64,000 bases of DNA from an uncultured Planctomycetota bacterium (GTDB taxonomy: Bacteria; Planctomycetota; Phycisphaerae; UBA1845; Fen-1342), in contig CAADGL010000017.1 in the NCBI GenBank assembly GCA_900696525.1, positions 1 through 64,000 of the forward strand. Reading direction: 5' to 3'. Both the position numbers and the translations under genes were made by a program. The notes under the pieces were generated by a model that ran no database searches, had not been told where the DNA came from, and was given only the letters and a program-made list of their open reading frames with translations. Shown piece by piece: positions 42,745 to 50,215 of the stretch (its first letter is position 1; the number at the start of each line of letters is the position of its first letter).

Positions 42745-42774
42745 ATGAACCATCAGAACCCGGGAGGATCGTTC

Positions 42775-42806
42775 GGCGCAACCGCTTCCTCACGGGCGCG
42801 GCCCGG
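42775..42806 (+). repeat. REP-like repeat, copy 3 (forward)
   Basis: It reads CGCAACCGCTTCCTCACGGG then CGCGGCCCGG, one base different from the coding copy at 4058-4091. With the reverse copies it can form large hairpins in RNA or single-stranded DNA. Confidence 0.8.
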
Positions 42807-42824
42807 ATCGGGTTCCTGTTCTGT

Positions 42825-42849
42825 CGCAACCGCTTCTTTACGAGCCCGT
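42825..42849 (+). repeat. REP-like repeat, copy 4 (forward, degenerate)
   Basis: It starts CGCAACCGCTTCTTTACG, then diverges from the family core. Confidence 0.6.
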
Positions 42850-42893
42850 CCCTGCGCGATTCCAGGAACGGATCGGGCTATCTGGGTTAGCCT

Positions 42894-44756
42894 CTACTGC
42901 TGGAGCCGAAGCAGCGGCGCGAGCGCCAGCTCAAGCGCCACGACGGGGTGCTTCAACCCGTAATTCTCGATCACCTGCGGATGCAGCTCGCCCATCACGC
43001 CCAGCGCGGCGCCCTGCGCGTCGTGCACGGACGCCGCCCGGCCCGCGATGAACCCCGGGTGCGCCGCCGGCCGCACGTCGATCGCGGCCGACAGCTCGTG
43101 CGCCAGCGCGTCGCAAACCGCGCGTATGTCGGCGTAGCCGACGTGCGTGCCGATCATCGCCGCCGAGACGCGCCGCTCCTCGCGCGCTCCCGTCTCGGCC
43201 GACGGGTCTACGCTGCTCACGTCGCCGACCTCGAACAGCCACTGCGGCAGGTCGTAGCGCTTGTTGATGGCGAAAGTCTCCAGCAGGCCGGGCAGCAGCC
43301 AGGCGCGGCAGATCGTCTGCTCGACGCTGATCGGGTTCTCGATCCGCACCGCCCGCTCCCGCAGCGGGTCATCCGCCGCCAGCAGCCAGCGGTCGAACGC
43401 GGCCGGCTCGCTGCTGAGCGTCAGCGTCATCACCTGGTGAAAGCCGAGGCCGGTCATGATGCGACGGACGACGGCGGAGCGCTCCTCGATCTCGCGCGCG
43501 GCGGCGATCGTGACCGTGGGCACGATCGCCGGCGAGAGATGGTCGTAGCCCAGCGCGATCGCGACGTCCTCGACCAGGTCGACCGCGTGCATCACGTCGT
43601 TGCGCCAGGCGGGCACGCGGACCTGTAGCGTCTCCTGCGACTCGCGACGCACGCCGTGGCCCATCCGCTCCAGCAGCCCGGCCGCCTGCTCCGAAGTCAG
43701 CCGCACGCCGATCGTCTCCGACGCCTCGCGGACGCTCAGTGACATGACGCCCGGGGCCAGGTCGGGCGTGTCGCGGCGGCCGTCGGGGGCGGCGATCGCG
43801 ACCTGCTCGATCTCGACGCCGGGCAGCACCTCGCGCGCGCTCGTGACGACGATGGCCAGGGCGCGGTCCACCGTGCGCTGCGAAAGCCCCGTGACGTCGA
43901 CGAAGCACTGCCGCGTCTGCTGCGTGACGCGCGTCGCCTCGCTGTTGATGATCGGGGGCATCGACAGCACCGTGCCGCGTTCGTCGCGCAGCAGCGGATA
44001 CCGCGTGTATCCCCGCAGCAGGTGGGCGTACGCCTGCCCGGTCTTGTGCCGCTCCAGGATCTGCGCCGGCGTCAGCAGGCTGTCGGCCCGCCGGGCGTCG
44101 AAACCCAGCGGAACGAAACGCAGCTCGTCCGGCCGCACCGCGTCGTAACTGAACGACGCGCCCGACAGCTTGTCGAGGTCGTACATGCCGATCGACGCCA
44201 GCTTGCGGTCGCGCCCCAGCGCCCAGTGCAGGTCTTCCTGGAGATTCATCAGGAACTTGATCCGCTCGTGGTCCAGCCGCACTTTCCGCAGCACGGCGCA
44301 GGCGATGTACGGCCGCCGGCTGCTGTCCTCCGACAGCCGCGGATCGACCTTCACGGTGAGCGCCGGCGGCGCAACGGGGTAGTCGATCAGACCTGGCTGC
44401 ACTCCGAGGAAGCCGCGGGCGTAGCGCGCCATCCCGCCCACGTCGAAAATATCCGGCCGCACGGCCAGCAGGTTCAGCCGCAGGACGCTCAGGCGGCCGG
44501 CGTCGTGCAGCGCGCCGGCGTCGGCGCGGAAGTCCGTCCCGCAGCTCGCGCAGTGCGCCGGCGGACCCTGGGCGTCGGTGCGCTCCAGCACCCGCCCGCA
44601 CCCGCGACACACGAACTGGTGCGTCTCGGCGGTCTCTTCGACCTCCACGCCCATGTCGTGCAGCCGCTCAACGAGCGCTTCAGCGGAAAGGGGCGCCGCG
44701 ACGCCGCGATTCACCAGCCGCAGCAGCCCCTCAACAGGCATGTTCACGATCGGCAT
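42894..44756 (-). CDS. pheT: Archaeal-type phenylalanine-tRNA ligase beta subunit with zinc-ribbon-like insert
   Basis: 620 residues. Bacterial PheT is about 800 residues and has an N-terminal tRNA-binding domain and a C-terminal ferredoxin-like anticodon-binding domain; neither is seen here. The sequence instead follows the shorter archaeal/eukaryotic type: start MPIVNMPVEGLLRLV, then RPDIFDVGGMARYARGF, LMNLQEDLHWALGRDRKLAS, IGMYDLDKLSG and SMPPIINSEATRVTQQT. It pairs with PheS to charge tRNA-Phe; PheS is not in the window. A CxxC-15-CxxC insert (Cys50, Cys53, Cys69, Cys72) resembling a zinc ribbon sits in the N-terminal region. Codon use looks like that of its neighbours, so any transfer is old. 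Confidence 0.92.
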   Translation of the reverse strand: MPIVNMPVEGLLRLVNRGVAAPLSAEALVERLHDMGVEVEETAETHQFVCRGCGRVLERTDAQGPPAHCASCGTDFRADAGALHDAGRLSVLRLNLLAVRPDIFDVGGMARYARGFLGVQPGLIDYPVAPPALTVKVDPRLSEDSSRRPYIACAVLRKVRLDHERIKFLMNLQEDLHWALGRDRKLASIGMYDLDKLSGASFSYDAVRPDELRFVPLGFDARRADSLLTPAQILERHKTGQAYAHLLRGYTRYPLLRDERGTVLSMPPIINSEATRVTQQTRQCFVDVTGLSQRTVDRALAIVVTSAREVLPGVEIEQVAIAAPDGRRDTPDLAPGVMSLSVREASETIGVRLTSEQAAGLLERMGHGVRRESQETLQVRVPAWRNDVMHAVDLVEDVAIALGYDHLSPAIVPTVTIAAAREIEERSAVVRRIMTGLGFHQVMTLTLSSEPAAFDRWLLAADDPLRERAVRIENPISVEQTICRAWLLPGLLETFAINKRYDLPQWLFEVGDVSSVDPSAETGAREERRVSAAMIGTHVGYADIRAVCDALAHELSAAIDVRPAAHPGFIAGRAASVHDAQGAALGVMGELHPQVIENYGLKHPVVALELALAPLLRLQQ

Positions 44757-44852
44757 AGGTCGCCTATCATCGGCCGCCGCGCGCCTCCGTCAACTCCGCG
44801 GGTCATGGAAAACGGCTGCGGTCCGGCGCGCCGCCCGGGCGACGGGCGCGTA

Positions 44853-45755
44853 TCAGCCCCCGGCCGAGCGGGCCAGGGCTTTGACGCGGTCGATCTCGCG
44901 GCGGCGAGCGTCGTCGTCCGCGCTTGCCCAGAACTCGTCGGGCTGGGCGCGGGTGTTGCAGACGGCGGCGAGGGCCCGGTAGGCCCGGAGGAATCGCGGC
45001 GTGGGCTGGCCCTTCAGCTCGCCGGCCAGGTGGCTGGCGGCGCGCGGCTTGCACTTGCGCAGGGCGGCGTTGGCGCGCGGGTAGCGCTCCGCCTGGTCGA
45101 GCAGCGCCGCGACGGACGCCTGCGTCGAGAGCTCCGCCAGCACATCGAACGCCAGGTCGCGCACGCCGGTGTCCAGCTTGTCGTTGCGCAGCAGGCGCAG
45201 CACGTCGGCGTCGGCGCTCTCGAGTCCGAGCTGGCGGGTGCGCGTCAGCGCCTTGCGCAGGTCGGCGGGCCGGGCCGCCTCCGCGGTGAGCACCGGTCGC
45301 ACTTCCCGCTGATAGACGCGCTCGACGTGCGCGGCCGCGGCGCCCCGCAGGTGCTCGACGATCTTCTCCGGCTGGGCCGTGTCCGCCGGCGGCAGCTTCA
45401 GGATCACGTCGCCGTCGGGCGTGGTGATGATCACGTCCAGAAGCTTCGCCCCGAGCTTGCGCTTCAGGTCCGTCTGGACCTCGGCGTCCGTCTGGCACAT
45501 GACGAAGTGCCGCTGCGTCAGCGCGACGACCGACGGGTGTCGGAACGCCTGCGCGATCGCCTCGCGGCGGTTGTCGATCTTGTCGCTGCATTCGTTCTTG
45601 CGGAAGAAGAACACCAGCGGCTTGTTCGCCTTCCGGGCCTGCGCGACGGCGGCCTGCTCGTTCGCGATCCAGTTCTGCCCCGCGGCCGGCGCCGCCGACG
45701 AAACAAGCAGCGCCGCCGCGCAACCCGCCCACAACAACCCGCTCGCCCGCTCCAT
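44853..45755 (-). CDS. Secreted thioredoxin-like protein without CXXC
   Basis: 300 residues. A signal peptide (about 1-26, cleavage near AAGQ) is followed by a thioredoxin-fold-like region: KANKPLVFFFRKNECSDK, where the usual CxxC is replaced by a single Cys, then FVMCQTDAEV and LLDVIITTPDGDVIL. The C-terminal half (about 145-300) is alpha-helical and may be HEAT- or TPR-like. Disulfide exchange by a classical mechanism is unlikely. The ATG at 45755 is favoured by GAGAGG upstream; a GTG three codons earlier is possible. It lies alone between pheT and neuC. Confidence 0.6.
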   Translation of the reverse strand: MERASGLLWAGCAAALLVSSAAPAAGQNWIANEQAAVAQARKANKPLVFFFRKNECSDKIDNRREAIAQAFRHPSVVALTQRHFVMCQTDAEVQTDLKRKLGAKLLDVIITTPDGDVILKLPPADTAQPEKIVEHLRGAAAAHVERVYQREVRPVLTAEAARPADLRKALTRTRQLGLESADADVLRLLRNDKLDTGVRDLAFDVLAELSTQASVAALLDQAERYPRANAALRKCKPRAASHLAGELKGQPTPRFLRAYRALAAVCNTRAQPDEFWASADDDARRREIDRVKALARSAGG

Positions 45756-45850
45756 GATTCGCACCTCTCACCCGTGCCGGATTCGGCGGCGGGATTCTAG
45801 CGGGCGGCTCCGGCGGCATCCAGATGATTCTGCGATAGGGTCACTGCCGG

Positions 45851-47002
45851 TCAGTACGCGATCAGCTTCTCGCGGAGCGCGCCGTCCAGCCGCACGTCCG
45901 CCAGCACGCGGGCGATGCGCTCGCCTGCCCGTCCGTCGCCGTACACGCGCGCGGCGGGACGCCGGCGCCGCATGGACAGCGCCTGCCGCAGCGCGCAGCG
46001 GATGGCGGCGGGGCTCTCTGCGGCATGCAGCACGCTCGGACCGCCGGCGAGGCGCTGCGCTTGCCGCCGGCCGACGTTGACCGAGGGCGTTCCGGCGAAA
46101 GGGGCCTCGATCAGGCCGGCGGAGGAGTTGCCGATGAGCACGTCGGCGTCGATGAGCCGGCGCAGGAAGGCGCCGCGCGGCAGCGAGCGCTGGACTTCGA
46201 CTTCGCCGGGGTCCGACTCGCGGAGGTGCCGCTCGATCGCCCGCAGAACGCCTTCGTGCCCGCGATCGCTGTTGGGGTAGAGCACGACGCGCCGCAGGCC
46301 CTGCCGCCGCACTTCCGCCAGCAGGGTTTGCATGAGCGCTTGCTCGACGGCCGCGGGCCGCCCGTAGGCGTGCTGCACGACGAGCGCGACGTTGGAGCGG
46401 CGCAAGGGGCGCGGATGCTGCTGGAGCACGGTGCGCAGGTCGTCGAGCCCGGGGGCGCCGACGAGATGGACGTTCTCGCGCCGCTCACCGAGCCGCAGCA
46501 CGCGGCGCCGCGCATCGCGGGAGGCGACGAAGTGCAGGTGCGCCAGCTTCGTGATCGCGTGCCGCAGCGAATCGTCGAAATCGCCCAGGGCCACGTCGCC
46601 CCCGTGCACGTGCGCCAGCACGCGCCCGGTGGTGACGGCGGCCAACGCCCCGGCCAGCGCCTCGATGCGGTCGCCGAGCACCAGTACGACGTCGCTGGCG
46701 CCGCGCTCGAAGAAGCGCGCCAGCCCCGCGACGCCCCGAGCCAGCCCCGCCGCCTGGTCGCCGGCCGAGTCGTCTCCGCGCTGCATGGCGACGCGCGCGT
46801 CGACGGCGAAGCCGTCCCGGTGGATGTCGTCCAGCGTGTGGCCGAACCTGGAAAGCAGGTGCATGCCCGTGACGGCGAGCTGCAGCTCCAGCCGCGGCTG
46901 CGAGCGGATGCTGTGCAGCGTGGACCGCAGCAGGCCGTACTCGGCGCGCGTGCCGGTGACGACCGCGACGCGGCGGCGCTGACGGGCGCGCGGCGTGCTC
47001 AT
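45851..47002 (-). CDS. neuC: UDP-N-acetylglucosamine 2-epimerase, hydrolysing (NeuC type)
   Basis: 383 residues. It converts UDP-GlcNAc to ManNAc and UDP, the first step of nonulosonic acid synthesis. The N-terminal RRVAVVTGTRAEYGLLRSTL is the epimerase_2 signature. DVVLVLGDRIEALAGALAAV and AHVHGGDVALGDFDDSLRHA carry the conserved catalytic-region residues. IGNSSAGLIEAPFAGTPSVNVGRRQ is the UDP-binding C-terminal part. The ATG overlaps the stop of the upstream neuA-neuB gene (ATGA, 4 bases), so translation is probably coupled. The exact sugar (ManNAc or a bacillosamine-like derivative) cannot be fixed from sequence. Confidence 0.9.
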   Translation of the reverse strand: MSTPRARQRRRVAVVTGTRAEYGLLRSTLHSIRSQPRLELQLAVTGMHLLSRFGHTLDDIHRDGFAVDARVAMQRGDDSAGDQAAGLARGVAGLARFFERGASDVVLVLGDRIEALAGALAAVTTGRVLAHVHGGDVALGDFDDSLRHAITKLAHLHFVASRDARRRVLRLGERRENVHLVGAPGLDDLRTVLQQHPRPLRRSNVALVVQHAYGRPAAVEQALMQTLLAEVRRQGLRRVVLYPNSDRGHEGVLRAIERHLRESDPGEVEVQRSLPRGAFLRRLIDADVLIGNSSAGLIEAPFAGTPSVNVGRRQAQRLAGGPSVLHAAESPAAIRCALRQALSMRRRRPAARVYGDGRAGERIARVLADVRLDGALREKLIAY

Positions 47003-48786
47003 GCGAGCATGTCCCAGGTGATCGGCGCGTCGCGCGGAGCGGCCTGTCTCAGGGTGCGGCCGAGCAACCGGTCGAACTGGTCGGGGGCGATGCCGCCCGC
47101 CGGCCGCTTCACCGCCAGACCCTCGGCCGTGAGCTGCGCGCCCGCAGGCAGGTCGCGCGCCGCGACAATGCTCGTGCGGGCCACGCGGCGGACCGGCTCT
47201 TCCAGCGGCGTCATGCCCAGCCGGCCCGTACCGAGTGCCGCTTCGCAGGCGCGCACGCGCGCGACGTACTCGCGCAGCCCGGCGGCATCAAGCGACATCG
47301 AGTGGTCCGGCCCCGCGGCGGCAGGGTCGTATGTGAAGTGCTTCTCCAGCACGCAGGCGCCGGCCGCGGCCGCCCACGCGCCGCTCTCGACCAGCGTCGT
47401 GTGATCGCTGAAGCCGCACGGCACGCCGAACCGCCGGTGCAGCTCGCCTATCGCCCGCAGGTTGGCGGCGTCCGCGGGGGCCGGGTAGCAACTGACGCAG
47501 TGCAGCAGCACCAGGCGCTCGCGCAGGCCCAGGCGCTCGAAGCCCGCGACCGCGGCGGCGATCTCCTGTTCCGTCGCCGCTCCGGTCGAGACGATCAGCG
47601 GCTTGCCGAGCGCCGCGGCGGCGCGGATCAGCGGCAGGTTGTCGAGGTCGGTGGAGGCGATCTTCACCGCGGGAACGTCGAGGTCGCGCAGGCGCTCGGC
47701 GTCGTCCGGACCGAATGGCGTGACCAGGAAATCCACGCCGCGCGCCGCGCAATGTGCCCGCAGCCGCGCCCAGTCGCGCGGCCGCAGCTCGAGACGGCGC
47801 AGCATCTCGCGCTGGTCCGCCGGCCGGCGTGTCCCCGCCGGTTCCCCGTCGAACGCGCCGCGCTGATAATCGGCCAGCGGCGCGGCCGCGGTCGCCAGGG
47901 CGTCGGCCGAGAAGAGCTGGAACTTCACGGCGTCTGCGCCGGCGCCGGCGGCGATATCGATGAGCCGCAGGGCGGTGTCCGCGTCGCCGTCGTGGTTCAC
48001 GCCGGCCTCGGCGACGATGTACGCCGGCTGGCCTGCGGCAATGGTTCTCGCACCGATTCGCAGCGCCGTGTCCGCGGTCCGGGGCTCGTGAAAGCGCAAG
48101 GCCGCCTCCGCCAGCACCAGGTCGAACGGCTCATCCACGTCGACGGCGTCCTCGGGACGCAGAACGATCGCGCGGCGGTCCGGGCCGAGGAAAGCCTGCC
48201 CATCGCCGGGCGTGCGCAGCGCGTCGAACAGCGCCCGCCGCGTCACCACCACGACCGCGCCGTCGTGGTAATAGAGCGGCTCGAGGTCCTGCCGGCGGGA
48301 GATGCTGTTCGGGCGGAACTGCGCCATGCGGTCGCCATCCAGCCGGTGCAGCCAGTCCGGATGATGCTTGCCGATCGGCGCCACCGAGCGCACCGAGCTC
48401 CCGCCGCTGCGCGCCAGGTGCTCGATGCCGTTGTCGAGTGCGCCCGCCACGCGGTGGGGAATGTTCCCATACAGCACGGCGACGGCGTCGACGCGCCGCT
48501 CGTGGCGCCGCTCCCACGCTTCGACGGCGTGGCGGGCGGCGGCGTCGACGGTGGCGGTGTCGGTGGCCAGATCGGCGGGGCGCTCGACGATCTCGATCCC
48601 GCGCCGCCTGGCAATGTCCTGCGCGGGCGCCGAGTCGCTGCTCAGCACGACGGCGGAGAGCCGGCGGGCGGCCAGGGCATGGTCGATGGTGTACTCGATC
48701 AACGGCCGCCCGCGCACCGGGCGCACGCACTTGCCGGGCAGGCCCTTGCTGCCGGCGCGCGCCAGGATGACGCCAAGCGTGAACAT
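46999..48786 (-). CDS. NeuA-NeuB fusion: CMP-nonulosonate cytidylyltransferase plus nonulosonate synthase
   Basis: 595 residues. Residues 1-240 are a CMP-sialic-acid-synthetase-type cytidylyltransferase: ILARAGSKGLPGKCVRPV (about 7-24), LSSDS near 48-52, IGKHHPDWLHR and DVDEPFDLVLAE. Residues about 245-520 are a NeuB-type TIM-barrel synthase: PAYIVAEAGVNHDGD, DAVKFQLF, KIASTDLDNLPLI, STGAAT and GFSDHT. A SAF (antifreeze-like) domain (about 530-590) completes NeuB. With NeuC next door, two frames encode the route from UDP-GlcNAc to an activated nine-carbon acid. Neu5Ac or legionaminate-type product is undecided. The ATG has no Shine-Dalgarno. Confidence 0.92.
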   Translation of the reverse strand: MFTLGVILARAGSKGLPGKCVRPVRGRPLIEYTIDHALAARRLSAVVLSSDSAPAQDIARRRGIEIVERPADLATDTATVDAAARHAVEAWERRHERRVDAVAVLYGNIPHRVAGALDNGIEHLARSGGSSVRSVAPIGKHHPDWLHRLDGDRMAQFRPNSISRRQDLEPLYYHDGAVVVVTRRALFDALRTPGDGQAFLGPDRRAIVLRPEDAVDVDEPFDLVLAEAALRFHEPRTADTALRIGARTIAAGQPAYIVAEAGVNHDGDADTALRLIDIAAGAGADAVKFQLFSADALATAAAPLADYQRGAFDGEPAGTRRPADQREMLRRLELRPRDWARLRAHCAARGVDFLVTPFGPDDAERLRDLDVPAVKIASTDLDNLPLIRAAAALGKPLIVSTGAATEQEIAAAVAGFERLGLRERLVLLHCVSCYPAPADAANLRAIGELHRRFGVPCGFSDHTTLVESGAWAAAAGACVLEKHFTYDPAAAGPDHSMSLDAAGLREYVARVRACEAALGTGRLGMTPLEEPVRRVARTSIVAARDLPAGAQLTAEGLAVKRPAGGIAPDQFDRLLGRTLRQAAPRDAPITWDMLA

Positions 48787-48832
48787 GGCTGCGCGCAGTA
48801 TCGGTCGAAGCGCCTCCGCAACTGAACGTGGT

Positions 48833-50215
48833 CTACCCGGTCGGCGGCTCGTTTCGGCCTTGGCGGACCGCCCGGTGGATCACCCAAACCGGCAGCACGC
48901 GACCGGTCAGCATCGCCGCCATCAGCCAGACCATCCCGTACTGATACTGATCGATCCCGAGCCCAAGGCCGCGCGTCAGGTTCGGATCCGTTACTGTCCC
49001 CGTCACGCCGCTCGTGACGTGCGCCCCGCCGACCGCAGATGCCGCGTCGAGCAATGCGTCGGCGAACGTCGGCGGCGGTTGAAACGCCGAGGCCGTCAGC
49101 GCCTCGACCACCAGCAGGCCGAACGCCGTCGCCAGCGATGCCAGAATCAGAAGCGCCACGCACGAACGGCCGGCGGCGGCCAGCGCGGAAGGCGGAAGCC
49201 TCGCGACGGGCGGGCGCGCCGGCGTGCGGATCGCCGCCGCCAGCAGCAGCAGGCTCACGCCGCCGCTCGCCGAACCGCCGAGCCCGCCCAGCAGGATCAG
49301 CAGCGCCACGACGGCCTTGCTGCCGTCACGCAGATGCCGGCCGCGGATGTCTTCGGTGCTGACGCCGGCGGTCGCGGCGGCGATGCACTGGATCAGGCCG
49401 CGGGAGAGCCGCTCCATCACGGGCGCGTCGGACATCGGGCGCACGGCCTGGCGTTCCTCGGCCGCGCCGCGCGCGGCGTCCGGCGGCGGCCTCCCGCGCG
49501 GCGCCTCGATGGCGGCAATGAGCAGCGCCGCAAACACGAGAACGGCCCCATACGCCGCCGCGAGCACCAGCACTCGGCGGCGGTCGATCCAGCGGTACGC
49601 GAGCGCCGGCACGACGCAGAGCCACACCGGCCAGCCAAGCCCGCCGAGGAGCCCCGCGGCCGCCACCATCCAGGCGGTGCCGCTGTCGTCAACGGGGGGT
49701 ATGACGCCGAGCGAGGCGAACGCCGCGCCCGCGAGGTAGCTCGACTCCGCGAACGTGCCGGTCGGACAAGCGAAGGTCGCCACCAGGCCGAACAGGCCAA
49801 CCACGATCGCCTGCACGACGACAAACGCAAGGGCGGCCCACGCAGCGGGCGATCGCACGGCGCCGCCGGGGGGGCTCAGCCCCCGCAGCGCCTGCGCAAA
49901 GGCGACGACGAACAGCAGGGCGCCTCCCTGGCCCAGCCACCAGAGCGTCCAGCGTCCGACGGGCGTGTAATGCTGCTCGAGGTCGTGCGTGAGCAGTCCG
50001 GCGCCGCAGACGGCGCTCAGCGCGTCAAACGCGCACTGCCAGTAATGGCGCGCCCAGAACCAGCGGTATTGGTCGGGCTCGATGGGGACGCACTCGGGGC
50101 GGGCCAGGACGAACGTGCCGGCCGCCGCAAGCGCCGGCAGCGCCAGGCCGAGCCAGATGGGCGGTTTCAGAAGCGTGCGCAATCGTCTGCCCCCTGACCG
50201 CGGGCGCGCCTTCAA
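48833..50215 (-). CDS. Divergent TrkH-like membrane protein
   Basis: 460 residues with about ten hydrophobic segments. Several stretches recall the four pore loops of Trk/Ktr cation transporters: LSAVCGAGLLTH, YLAGAAFASLGV, GGLGGSASGGVSLLL (compare GSTAGG in TrkH) and ASAVGGAHVTSG, and MLTGRVLPVWVI resembles the family's late GR motif. The filter Gly residues seem kept, but the rest is far from canonical, so transport function is not certain. The start is TTG overlapping the mutS stop (TTGA), which suggests translational coupling to mutS, an unusual pairing. No TrkA partner is in the window. Confidence 0.55.
   Translation of the reverse strand: MKARPRSGGRRLRTLLKPPIWLGLALPALAAAGTFVLARPECVPIEPDQYRWFWARHYWQCAFDALSAVCGAGLLTHDLEQHYTPVGRWTLWWLGQGGALLFVVAFAQALRGLSPPGGAVRSPAAWAALAFVVVQAIVVGLFGLVATFACPTGTFAESSYLAGAAFASLGVIPPVDDSGTAWMVAAAGLLGGLGWPVWLCVVPALAYRWIDRRRVLVLAAAYGAVLVFAALLIAAIEAPRGRPPPDAARGAAEERQAVRPMSDAPVMERLSRGLIQCIAAATAGVSTEDIRGRHLRDGSKAVVALLILLGGLGGSASGGVSLLLLAAAIRTPARPPVARLPPSALAAAGRSCVALLILASLATAFGLLVVEALTASAFQPPPTFADALLDAASAVGGAHVTSGVTGTVTDPNLTRGLGLGIDQYQYGMVWLMAAMLTGRVLPVWVIHRAVRQGRNEPPTG

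Larger units (their letters stand above)
42379..42893. other. Spacer rich in REP-like palindromic repeats
   Basis: About 515 bases between two minus-strand genes with no supported gene. Four REP-like copies cluster at 42684-42849, two in each orientation. A further degenerate trace may lie near 42610-42650. The same family occurs once more at 4058, inside a gene. Confidence 0.75.

Noticed and set aside
46999..48786. Possibility that neuA and neuB are two genes joined by a frameshift or missed stop
   Set aside because: The linker near residues 235-250 is in frame, has no stop and no internal start with a Shine-Dalgarno, and both domains are complete, so a true fusion is the simpler reading.
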